Source: Pithys albifrons albifrons (Eukaryota > Chordata > Aves > Passeriformes > Thamnophilidae). From it: a stretch of DNA of 64,000 bases. The stretch is taken from NCBI RefSeq assembly GCF_047495875.1, contig NC_092474.1, positions 11,935,655 through 11,999,654 of the forward strand, written 5' to 3'. The notes beneath the pieces were generated by a model. The model was not told where the DNA came from, did not search any database, and saw only the letters and a list, made by a program, of their open reading frames with translations. Positions 21,508 through 32,300 of the stretch are shown piece after piece. Position 1 is the stretch's first letter. Each line of letters starts with the position of its first letter. Made by a program: the position numbers and the translations under genes.

Positions 21508-22419
21508 ATTGGCATTGTAGATTTTGGAGAAAATAATGTTTTGTCATGACTGGCCATAAATCAAAGTCCTCACTCAGCATTACATGATGATCACAAGCTC
21601 AGCTAGTGGGTCATGGGAGCTCAGGGGTGTGTCTAAAGCTGGGTGAATAGATGGAGAAAGCAGCTGTGTTCTGCAGAAGACCTGGTTATAGGAGCTTTTG
21701 GCCAAAGGAACAGCTCAGCCAGGGGAAGAAGAGTGTGGTATCAAAGCTACTGCACAGCTAAGCTGGTCATAAAAGAAACGAAAAAAGAATTCTGAAAACT
21801 CCCCCTTCCATTTTTGCTGGCATTTCTGTTGGCTGGCCAGGTGATGTTCCAGCTGTCGCTTTCCCTTGGTGCCACTCAGCGAAAGGAAGGGACAGGAGAG
21901 CATGGACAAGTGGTTTCTGGGAGCTGATGGTCATCTGGATTGTCACACACCTCAGCAGCACCTTGTCAGCAGGTGGGAGCTGCCTGTGATCTGTGGCCTG
22001 CAGACTTCAAGGAGGTTCCCTCCTTAAAGACAAGCTGTTGATGACACCCAGAAGGTGCAGAGTTGTGTGAATCCTGTTCCCTCCTTCCCAAAGATCTTCC
22101 ATCAGCCTGTGCCCTGGTCTCTTCCTTCAGAGAAGAGCAAACTGCACCTGCTCATCCTCCTGTATTCGCTGTAATACATTGCGGAAAGAACTTTGGAGGG
22201 GGGTTAATCTTGCTTAAAATTGACAGTCTAAAAGTGATGTCTAGCCCAAGATAATATTTAGTCTAACAATACTGGGAACATGAACCAACTTCTGAAAAAG
22301 ATTCTTTCCACTTCCTCAGCCATCTTTAGAGGGACCAGCCTTTTGCCAAGAAATAGCACAAATAACTGAAGCAAACCTTGCCTTTGACTAGAGCCAGAAA
22401 GGCTCCTGTCTTCATTAAG
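21508..22419. other. Unique noncoding sequence
   Basis: Nothing recognisable. Only short open frames without domains are present. Confidence 0.55.
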
Positions 22420-22690
22420 TATCACAGAATGACTTGGATTGAAAAGGACTTGAGAGTTCATCTTGTTCCACTCCCCTGCCATGGGCAGGGACACCTTCCA
22501 CTAGACCAGATTGCTCCAAGTTTATCCAACCTATCCTTGAACACTTCCAGGGATGGAACAGCCACAGCTTCTCTGGGCAGCCTGTTTCAGTGCCTCACCA
22601 CCAACACAGGTGAGAATTCCTTCCTAATACTCAATTTAAACATTCCCTCTATCAGGTTGAAGCCATTCTGCCTTTTCCTGTCAATAAGGC
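22420..22690 (-). mobile_element. CR1 LINE 3' fragment, minus orientation
   Basis: ATCACAGAATGACTTGGATT begins the reverse-complemented 3' terminus. TGCCATGGGCAGGGACACCT, CACTAGACCAGATTGCTCCA and GGAACAGCCACAGCTTCTCT follow in the usual CR1 order. The element fades after TTGAAGCCATTCTGCCTTTT near 22690. Internal small losses show it is an old copy. An A run and A/C-rich sequence just beyond it (22745-22775) lie on the 5' side of the element. Confidence 0.92.
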
Positions 22691-23644
22691 TCTTGCAAAT
22701 TAATCTCACTCCCCAAACAATGATCCAGGAACTACACTGTAAGGAAAGAAGAAAAAAAAAACCCAAACCAAACTCACAGAAAGCTGTAAAAGGCCTGTAA
22801 TTCAGCAGAACAACCCTCCAAAAGGCACAATTGATGTGAATTATCTATGGTGACCATTCAGGTGAGCTACAATTGCACCTCCCACCAGGCAAACACAAAG
22901 GTCTGAGTTTACTCCTAGTGCTATCCCAGTCCATGTTACCAGATAGATGATGTTTATGGGCTACAGACTGAACAAAGCCTGGATGAACCTCCAAACATCC
23001 AACAGATCCTCTGTTGCTAGGGACAGTAGTAAATAGATGCAGAAAAAACTACTAGAATCCCATCCCATCTGAAGTCTCACCTGGACCTAACTCTGGATCA
23101 GCAGCTTTCCAACCCAAATTCAACTCACATGAGAATTCCACATAAGGGGAGTGTTTTAATCCCTGCCCAGGTCAGTCAGCCTTGGTCTGAGATCTCCCTG
23201 GGAGGAGATGCTTTTGGCAGTATTGGGTTCCTTGACAGGCTGATACATCACTGACAGGTACTGAAAGAACAGCCCCTCTTCATCCTTACCCCCATTCCTG
23301 CCAAATCCAGATCGGAATCAAGAGTGGAAATGTTTGTGTGTAGCTGGTAAAGCTGGTTGGAAAATTTTTGTCAAAACAGATTTCCATCAAAAAGTGACAC
23401 CCTGTTGGCTTTGGCAAATTTTTGTTCAGGAACAAAGTGGAGAGAGAAAAAAATGTAAATGTCAGTGTGCCCTTTTGACATTTTCCACAACGAAAAGGAT
23501 GGACTTTCTTGCTTTGAAATGACTTTTCCTTGACATTCATTTTCTACATTCAACTCAAAACAAATCAACTTTTCTACTAAAATGGAGTTTGTTGATTAGT
23601 CTAAGAGGTTTTTTCCGTTTGGAATTGAATATGCAGAATTTTAT
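22691..23644. other. Unique noncoding sequence
   Basis: No gene is recognised. An A/C-rich run is at 22745-22775. Short open frames on both strands at 23286-23568 mirror each other and are not supported as coding. Confidence 0.5.
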
Positions 23645-23766
23645 AGATCATAGAATGGTTTGGATTAGAAGGCACCTTATAGATCATCTCATCCCAAACT
23701 CCTGCCATGGGCAGGGACACCTTTCACTAGACCAGGTTCCTCCAAGGCCTGTCCAACCTGACACTG
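23645..23766 (-). mobile_element. CR1 LINE 3' end, short, minus orientation
   Basis: AGATCATAGAATGGTTTGGA followed by TGCCATGGGCAGGGACACCT and CACTAGACCAGGTTCCTCCA is the reverse complement of the last 120 bases of CR1. The sequence leaves the consensus after CCTGTCCAACCTGACACTG. It is a very short 5'-truncated copy, and the T-rich stretch that follows is not part of it. Confidence 0.92.
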
Positions 23767-24858
23767 TTTTTTCCCCAATTCAGGATGGGCTTGAGGTGGG
23801 AGGGGGAAATCTTGATTTTTTTTTTCTCTTGATTTTAAGATTCATTCTTCTTACCAGCCATGCCTCTGCCATCCCCACACCTGAATTTCTCCTCCTTTTC
23901 TTGCTAACCCTGGAGTGACACTTACCTTCAGCTTAAGTATTTTTTTCAGCTCTGGCACTATCTTTATTCCATGTTTTCTTCTCCTAATCCTGAGTTGACA
24001 TCAGACCCCTCAAGGTTAAAAAACAAAAAAAAACTACAAAAAGCAACAACAAACTACCAAAAGCAACTTTGGTACCACATGTACAACTGGAATCCAGCAG
24101 ATATGAAGGGCTTACCCAGGACATCACTGGTTATCTCTGTCTTTCCAGGCTGTCTCAGCTGTGGAACTAAGCCTGGGACAAACAGTTCTCAGTGCCAATC
24201 ATAGCAGTGACCACATTCCCTCATCCTGCCTTCACCCACGTTCCTTTTCTCCATCGAGGACAGGTATCTGCAAGGATTTCTCTCCCCCTCTCCAACAAAA
24301 GGCAGAATATTGGGAGAAAAATCAGCTGTGTCTTCTATAAAACCAGCTCCAGTCATTCATCCCAGGCATTGTCTGGTGAAACATGATCTACTTTTTCCTC
24401 TATGCAATAGGTTCCCTAAGCAATTGGGAATTTAATTCAGGAGCCTGTAATATAGATGCATTTTGCTTAAGCTTAACCATCTGCAGTGAAGTGTCTCATC
24501 TCCACCGACTGTGTGGCCACGTCCTGCTGCCAACAGACAGTAGATCTACAGGGAGTGCTCCCCACATCACTCTGTTGGCTATAAAGGGCACTTGAATATC
24601 TATCTTAGAGAGCTACAGCTTGCTAAGACACATGGCACATCATTTCTTTCCTTGGAGTGCACTTCTGGCCCTGTACCAGCTTTGGCAACCAGGGAACTGG
24701 GACTTGACTCCATCACCACAATATTTCCCAGCCTCTTTGCTGCAAAAGAATGAAAAGAGCTCAAATAGACTCTTGTCTGACCTCAGAAAATACAACTCCC
24801 AGTTACTGAGCATTGACTTTGCAAACAGATTGTGTAATGAGCCTGGAAAACGAGCAGT
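23767..24858. other. Unique noncoding sequence upstream of the minisatellite
   Basis: No gene is recognised. T and A runs occur at 23818-23826 and 24020-24035. The open frame that starts at 24620 and the one at 24813 continue into the tandem array and owe their length to it. Confidence 0.55.
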
Positions 24859-25845
24859 CCTCAACGCAACGTCCCCCTCCCCCAAGGGCCTCAACGCAAC
24901 GTCCCCCCCCCCCCAAGGGCCTCAACGCAACGTCCCCCCCCCCCAAGGGCCTCAACGCAACGTCCCCCCCCCCCCAAGGGCCTCAACGCAACGTCCCCCC
25001 CCCCCCCAAGGGCCTCAACGCAACGTCCCCCCCCCCCCAAGGGCCTCAACGCAACGTCCCCCCCCCCCCCAAGGGCCTCAACGCAACGTCCCCCCCCCCC
25101 AAGGGCCTCAACGCAACGTCCCCCCCCCCCCCCCCCAAGGGCCTCAACGCAACGTCCCCCCCCCCCCCCCCAAGGGCCTCAACGCAACGTCCCCCCCCCC
25201 AAGGGCCTCAACGCAACGTCCCCCCCCCCCCCAAGGGCCTCAACGCAACGTCCCCCCCCCCCCAAGGGCCTCAACGCAACGTCCCCCCCCCCCCCAAGGG
25301 CCTCAACGCAACGTCCCCCCCCCCCACAAGGGCCTCAACGCAACGTCCCCCCCCCCCCCAAGGGCCTCAACGCAACGTCCCCCCCCCCCCCAAGGGCCTC
25401 AACGCAACGTCCCCCCCCCCCCAAGGGCCTCAACGCAACGTCCCCCCCCCCCAAGGGCCTCAACGCAACGTCCCCCCCCCCCAAGGGCCTCAACGCAACG
25501 TCCCCCCCCCCAAGGGCCTCAACGCAACGTCCCCCCCCCCCCCCCCCCCCCAAGGGCCTCAACGCAACGTCCCCCCCCCCCAAGGGCCTCAACGCAATGT
25601 CCCCCCCCCCCCACAAGGGCCTCAACGCAACGTCCCCCCCCCCCCAAGGGCCTCAACGCAACGTCCCCCCCCCCCCCAAGGGCCTCAACGCAACAACGTC
25701 CCCCCCCCAAGGGCCTCAACGCAACGTCCCCCCCTCAAGGGCCTCAACGCAACGTCCCCCCCCTCAAGGGCCTCAACGCAACGTCCCCCCCCCAAGGGCC
25801 TCAACGCAACGTCCCCCCCCAAGGGCCTCAACGCAACGTCCCCCA
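24859..25845. repeat. C-run minisatellite, about 32 units of 27-40 bases
   Basis: Each unit is the 19-base core AAGGGCCTCAACGCAACGT followed by a homopolymer of C. I count about 32 units. The core is almost invariant, while the C run varies from 5 to 21 (mostly 10-13; 17 in unit 9 and 21 in unit 22). Edge units are shorter and interrupted (5C-T-5C in unit 1; CTC before AAGGG in units 28-29). Other variants are CCACAAGGG after units 15 and 24, AATGT for AACGT in unit 24, and a duplicated CAA in unit 27. Each core carries two CpGs, about 60 in 1 kb. The unit has no stop codon in any plus-strand frame, so long open frames of LNATSPP, QGPQRNVPP and RASTQRPP repeats appear; these are artefacts. 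The G-rich strand has G-quadruplex potential and the C-rich strand i-motif potential. Confidence 0.97.
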
Positions 25846-28583
25846 CTTCAGCTTTTTTAGATGCACACACTGAGGGTCACAAGTGCCCATCAGCAGCCTC
25901 AGAGCATCATGGCACAGACAGAGCAGAGGGTTGGCCTTTACTGTGCCACCCTGTCCAGCAAAGTTCTCAGTCAATGATTATCAGACACTTCCAGAGCAGT
26001 GGCCACAAAGGGATCCATCAGAGATTCCCAGGGAAAGCAAAGCTTAAAATCCCTGTGCAGGGTTCACATGGAATATAGAGTGGAATAAGCAACTCAGAGA
26101 AAGATTGAGAACGGCTAAACCTCTATTTTCCCCTCAGCCAGTGTATGAAATATCTGCCTTCTCATCCCACATCTCTCCCACGTGCACTGAATTCATCTTC
26201 CTTGAAACTACCTAAATATTCCCAGAGGGACTTTCCAGTGCAGGTCTGCTCTCCAGCAAACCCACAAAGCCAAGCTGTGCTCAGGTCCTGCCTTGCCCAG
26301 AAGCACAGGAGGTTTTGAAGCTGGTGCCAAGGATTTCCCTTGAGTTTGCAGCTGATTCCAAGGTAGGGCCAAACTCCAGCTTTATTTCAACACAGACAAG
26401 GCCAAGCACTTCAGAAAGGATCATTCCATCCCACCTTGGTAGCCCTGGAGTAATTGCATCCCAAAGCAGCATCCTGACACTGTTCGGCCATCCTGGCTAC
26501 TCCCCTGAAGTTTGGAGAAGAGGACTCAGAGCTCAGAGCCAAAAAGTGACATTTTGTGGTCACCTGGATGTGGTTTGGGAGCACCGGGTTTTACCAAGGG
26601 GTTACAGGCTGCCAGACCTCCCTGGTGTGATGAAACTCAGCTGCTGAGGGCAGGAGAAAGCACTTCAGATAAGAGGTCAGCAGAGGGGAAAAAAAGGAGC
26701 AGGCATGCTGGATATTTGATGCTGTCAATCACAAATCTCACAGGTCCCTGTGGAAGAGACTGGAGTTCAGAGAGCCACAAGCATCACACCTCTGTCCCTC
26801 CAGGCAGGACAGCTGATGCTCCTGGCTCAGGTGGCTGTGCTGCATGTGCAGGACCCTCCTCCCTGGCTGCTCCACACCTTCCCTGGGAGAGGTGCCTCCA
26901 ACAGCACAGCCAGTGACCCTCAGCCATGCAGAGAAATTCAGGCTGACAACTTATTGATAACATCAACCAACACCTGAGCTTCTCTGTGGACCTGAGAGCT
27001 GCCTGCTCAGAAAGACACAGGTGGTGGGAGTAAGGGATGTTTCCCAAAGTCCCACCTGGCCTTGCACTTTCCTTCCTGCCACTTCCATGTTCCTTCATCA
27101 AGGACAAGCGATTTGTCTCAGCTCTCTCTCCCTTTGCTGACAAATGAGACAACTTCAGGGGTTTGCTCAGGGGCAGGAGCTGTGCTGACAACACACCAGT
27201 GAAAGGGAGAAACCTCAGGCTTCCTGTGCAAAGTAGCCTTTCAGCATTGCCTTTACCGGGTCATCTCTTGTTAGAAAAGAGCAAAGAGGGGGAATGGCGC
27301 CAAAGAAGCATTTTAAATAAACACACACACTCAGTAGATCAAATTATTTCTATTGATCATTCTAGACCAGCAGAGCAGTGTTGGGTTCTAACAAAAAATC
27401 AAGCACTAAACACTGGTCAGAACATTTAACTGTATGATTTTTCTCCCCTCCCAAACCCATCACTGTTGTGATGTTAAAATCATCAAGGGAAAGCTGATGT
27501 CAGGGAGCTGTGTTGACCATACTGAACACCTCCAGTGAAAGGCAGATGGTGGTGTCCAGGCACAAACCTGCAGGAAGCCCTTTGCACAGGTTTGATCATG
27601 TATCAAAGGCATAGAAAGGAGCAATTCCGTGCCACATTCTGTGTTTTGGCTGCCTTAAGTGACCAAATGACCCTCATTAGCTGTCCCAGAAAAGGGCAGC
27701 ATTTATTTCTACAGTAGAAGCCTCAGGTCCAGCCAGGACATGAGACAAATTACTCACAGGTTTGAAGTTCATGCAGGAGGGGAGTTAGAGACAAACTAGC
27801 CACAGCAGAAGGCTCAGAGGCATCTCAGGAGACAAATTATATCCAGCCCAGGTCCACAGTCCATCCAGGAAGCAGGAACTTTCCACACTTCCACAGGCCA
27901 AGGAAAAAGCAAAGCTTCAGAGCTGCCCTCAAATAGAGTTCCAGGGCCCTGGGAAGAGAAGGGATGGGTGGAGCACCCAGGTGAAGCTGGTCAGGTTAAT
28001 TAAGGTCAATTAGTGCCTCAAGATGACAACTTGCACCTGCTTGTGCTGTGGTGTCAGCTGTGTCAGGGGAGAGGCTGGTGGGGCAATGTCATGGGAAAAT
28101 CTCACTGAGGATCATGTTCCAAGAGTAGCAAAGACCTGAGCACACCCCACCTCCCAGACCCGCAGGTCAGGCTGGTGGGAACCAGCAGAAGGATCTGCTG
28201 TGGTGGATTTGCTGAGTGGTGACAGATGGGACAAATGTGACATTTCTGCCCTCAACACCACATAGTGACAGAGTCTCTGGTACACACATACCTGTGAATT
28301 GCTCAGGATGCTTCACCTGTACTTGATCCAGATGAAAGTCTTCCTTTGGAGCTTTCCTTCCCAACCAACAGCCTCACAAAGCTGGTTATCTCAGCTGGTC
28401 ATCAAACAACCTGTTTCCCAAGCTCCCAACACTCAGATCTGGGCACCTACACAGCAGAAAGCAAAAATTTAGGATGAACCCTGGGGAAGACAACTCTCAA
28501 ACACGCCTTTTGGAGGACAACCACTCTTTGAACGTGCACAGTCTTGTACACCCTGAGACTTCAGTTGCTGCTCAGCATTATGT
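25846..28583. other. Unique noncoding sequence
   Basis: No gene is recognised and no known repeat family is visible. Open frames of 110-136 codons on both strands at 26315-26916 and 26784-27194 overlap and have no recognisable domain. A short CA run is at 27322-27330. Confidence 0.55.
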
Positions 28584-28643
28584 TTCATAGAACCACAAAC
28601 CAGAGAATGGTTCAGGACCTTAAAGATCGTCCAGTTCCAACAC
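28584..28643 (-). mobile_element. CR1 LINE 3' terminus scrap, minus orientation
   Basis: TCATAGAACCACAAACCAGA followed by GAATGGTTCAGGACCTTAAA and GATCGTCCAGTTCCAAC is a degenerate reverse-complemented CR1 3' end of about 60 bases. A small insertion splits the usual CATAGAATCATAGAATGGTT wording. Nothing of the upstream consensus remains. Confidence 0.75.
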
Positions 28644-28689
28644 TGTGTTTCCATGAGGAGAGCAGAGGGAAGCAGGCAGGGCGGGGGGA

Positions 28690-29155
28690 ACTCCAAGCTC
28701 TATCTGTCGATTGCTGAAGTTTCCAAGAGCACATTGATGTGTTGTACAGCAGAGGGAGGCCTTCAGAGCACACTCTGACTTTATGCCAGGCCCAGGCAAT
28801 GAGCTGCTTTGTATTAATTTGTGCAACTTGATGAATAAACTGCGCTTGGCTTGTATAGGAATTTTAAATGAATTGTTAACACATTTTTATGAATCGAGGA
28901 GGAGGTGCTAGCTGGGGAGGCTGACTGGTTGTTGTTTAAAGCAGAGGAAATCAATCATGGGTTTTTGCAAAATAAAACTTTATTGAGCTGTAATAAACAG
29001 ATACTTCTAAAAAACATTTAAATGCACATAAAACCCGAGTGGAAGGCGCTTGACTGCTTCAGCATGGATGGTCAGTGAGTGCATATCTGCATTAAAGCTT
29101 CTTTTTTTAAATTTCTCACAGCAATAAAGAAGATGCATAAAGGTGCTACATCAGT
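28690..29155. promoter_or_regulatory. AT-rich block with homeodomain-like motifs, candidate conserved noncoding element
   Basis: The block contains TGTATTAATTTGTGCAAC, GATGAATAAACTGCGC, TTTTAAATGAATTGTTAACA, TTTTATGAATCGAGGAGG and GAAATCAATCATGG. Scattered CpGs are retained (TGTCGATTG, TGCGCTTGG, CCCGAGTGGAAGGCGCTTG). The density of TAAT-, ATGAAT- and TTTATTG-type sites and the lack of known repeats make it a candidate enhancer. Conservation is untested. Confidence 0.25.
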
Positions 29156-29261
29156 GCCTTGATGGTGGGTGGAAGATGTGCCTAAAGCCTGATGTCTGGA
29201 GTTATCAAGAGACTCTGCAGCAGCTGCCAGATACCAGTTTGGAGATGTTTTGATGCAAAAT

Positions 29262-29313
29262 GGACTCGATGATCTTTGTAGTCTTTTCCAACTTTAATGA
29301 TTCCATGAGTCTA
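29262..29313 (+). mobile_element. CR1 LINE 3' terminus scrap, plus orientation
   Basis: GGACTCGATGATCTTTGTAG, TCTTTTCCAACTTTAATGAT and TCCATGAGTCT form the last 50 bases of an older CR1 subfamily whose end reads GATCTTTGTAGGTC-TTTCCAACTTTAATGATTCTATGA. Only this tail survives. Confidence 0.8.
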
Positions 29314-32300
29314 AGACGCTGTGCTGGACCAAAGGCTGCCAAGGATTGTGGCACAGGAAAACACTCACCCCCTGTGCTTTCTGTTCTCATCCATCCTCTC
29401 CTGTCCTTTCCAGACACTTTTGACTCATAGTTGGGAAACACAACCTCCTACATCTATTTCTTCATCCTTTTTTTAGCAGTGGCAAAGGAGATTCTACTTA
29501 AAGTTGTGTCTGGGGAATAGGGAAAACTGGGAGTTTTTTCTATGAAGATCTGAGGTAAGTTGGCTTTAATTAAAAACAGAGGAGCAGCTCTCACTATGGT
29601 GAGTTCCTCTCCCTTCTGCTACCACTGCCAGCTCCTTTTGGGAAAGTGGGGACACAGAGCTACAGAAAAGACACCTGTGCCAAGGGAAGGTCATTTTGGT
29701 GGCCCTTGCAGTGGAATTACTCCTCTTCCTCTGTTCCACAGCCTCCAGAGTGAAAAACTTCAGATGTCTGTGATGAAAGAGAGGAAAGAAAGGTGAGAGA
29801 TAAAGAAAAATGTGCAGGTCTACAGGATCTCCAAGGCTTTGGACACAGCACTCAGGTCTCCAGTGAAGGGAGCAGAGCATCTCCTGCAGTGGAATTAAGG
29901 CAAATTCCTGACCATGTAAATGAGGAGTAAATAAAAGAGAATAAAAGGAGATCCAGGCCAAGAAAAACCTAAAGGTGAGAAAGTTCACACTGCTGCCTGT
30001 TCCTGCAAGTTCAGTTGTTCAAGGCCAAACTCTCCCAGACAGGAGACAAAGCAATTCTGCTTCTTCCCCTCTCTAAAATCCAAGTCATTCATCTTGGAAT
30101 TGGAGACTCAGACTGGAACACCAATGGGCTGCATCTTGGTGCTTCCATTACAGGTTTGTGTTAGAGTGTTATTCATAAAAGGTCCTGCAGACTGAATGAC
30201 CAGTTCCTGGACTGCATCCAAGGATTATTTAAACTTTTCCATATTTTCTAGGTCTCGATTTGAATGTGTGACTTGGGCCAGTGTGTTGATTGATGTTGCT
30301 AAAAATGCACACTTGCCCTCCCCCCCTCCTCTGGAAAATATGTGTTTTGGAATGTCTCTGGATTACTTTTAATAGTGAGCTTCTCACTTGCTGGAGATCA
30401 CCGGGGCTTGTTGGTAAAATAAATGTAAAAGACAATTCCCTGGCCCCCTGTCCATGCACATTGGCTGCTGTTTTGTGGTGGTTGAGGACAGAAGACAAAT
30501 TTTCAGAGCTCATGAAGAGAACAAGGAAAACATGACCTTGTTTCTTGTTCCTTCACCTGCAGGGGTCGGGTTTTTGTGCCTTTGTGCCTCGTGGCTCCTA
30601 CCTCTGATGTTCCATAAAAAAAACTTCTTCAGAGTGTTGCCTGGGATGGGATCATTTTGTAGCACCTCCATCCTGCACATACCCCTGATCTGATGGGTGG
30701 GACCAGCAGGGTTCTTTCCACATCTTCAGGTAACACCATTTCTCTATAGGTTGTCCCAGCACAGCAGCATCAAAGGAGCTGCTTCATCTCACCTAATGCT
30801 AAACATCAAAGCTGGAGGACAGACAACAAACCTGTCCAAACATCCTCAAAATAAAGCAGAAAATGGCAGATATTTTAACTTGTTTATCCATTCCTACCTG
30901 AGGTATGTTTGCTGCTGGGATGGACTGAATCCCCCAAGGAATGCTCTTCTCCTCTAAGCTTGCAAGACCAACTTAAATATGTCATACTCTTGGATCCTGA
31001 AGTCAGGAGCCAAACTCGTGCTGCCCACAGCTGCACAGAGCCCAGGACACCTTGGACCACTTCCTGAGACAGAAAGAACAAGGTTTATTTGTGGCTTTTA
31101 CCCTCATGGCACTCGTTGCTGGGGAGGAAGAAATGGCATCTTCAGCCCTACCATGTGGGGTTAAAAGGGACCAAGCTGGGCATGAGATTTCAAAGCTGGG
31201 GCCAAAACCTTTTCTGTGCAGGGATCTGGGCAGTGTGGGGTTGTGGTTTGCCACAGTGGAAATGCAGCACCACTCAGCAGAATGGAGCTTGTGAAGAACC
31301 TGGGAGACAATTGCATTTAACCAGCAGAAACTCAGGGGCTTCTGATGGAATTCAAAACAAGGGATGGATCCAGAATGTGCAGAGACAAGACAAGTCATGC
31401 CAGCAATGGGTTATTGCTTAGGTTTGGATTTTTTAACCTTTTTTTTTTACCTTATTTAGCCCAAAACTCTGTCACCAGGCAGAAAAACATCAAAACCAAA
31501 TGTTTTGAAGGCAACGGGTTTGAGATGTCAACACCACCAAGGCACAAACTCCAGATCATTTCCAACATTAGAAGACTCAAGGCACAGAGAAAGAAGAGAA
31601 CCAGCAACCTGAAGAGAAGATTGTAAAAACCATGACAGGAAAGAAAATTCAAAAAAGATAGAATAAGAAAGAGTAAAGGTGGGGCTGTCACTGTGTGGCT
31701 TCAGAGCTTGTAGGAGGTCACATTTTCTGGCTATTCTTTGCAAGTACGAGTGTCAGAAATTGGCTTTATTTAAAGAAAATGAAAGTTCAAGTAATTACAT
31801 GGCTTCAGGAGCCAAGACTCTAAGAAAAACACCAAGTATTTCAAGAGCTGGCAATGCTGCCTGTGGAAAAGGAGTGAGTCATGGGGTCCTTTTGGACTCC
31901 TGCGTGGGGGAAGGAGACCAGTGCAGCCGTTCATGTGGCTGTGGGCCCACTGGCCACCTGCCCAGCATCTCTGGGCATGGATGTGGTGGGAGGCACGGAG
32001 GCTGGCACAGCTGGCACCAGGGAGGAAGAGCCCAGTGGGCCCTCAGCCACCTGTCTGGGGTGCAGAAGAGACAGAAATGTGTCAATCTGGGGAAGAAATG
32101 TGTCAATCTGGGGAAGAAGGAAGGTGATGATGGGGATCCCTCAGACTTGCAAGCACAGTGGAGCCCTGGGATCCTGTGTTGGAGGGAATTCCTTGTGAAC
32201 CAGCAGCTGTGAGTCTTGCAGGGAGGTAAAATCCCTCTTTTCCTGGACAAAGACTTTGAAACACTGAACTGTTCCTTCTTTAAAATAACAGACTTGGGCT

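Noticed and set aside
21027..21557. 176-codon minus frame as a gene
   Set aside because: It runs straight through the 5S rRNA pseudogene, so its length is incidental.
22378..22800. 140-codon plus frame
   Set aside because: Reads antisense through a CR1 3' fragment; similar antisense frames occur over the CR1 copies at 5.9, 23.6, 34.3 and 56.3 kb.
24859..25845. CRISPR-like array (constant 19-base core with variable spacers)
   Set aside because: The 'spacers' are only C homopolymers, the genome is avian, and there are no cas genes; it is a minisatellite.
24620..26078. Proline-rich proteins of 417 and 421 codons
   Set aside because: They consist mostly of the C-run minisatellite, which lacks stop codons in all forward frames; the frame shifts with each change in C-run length.
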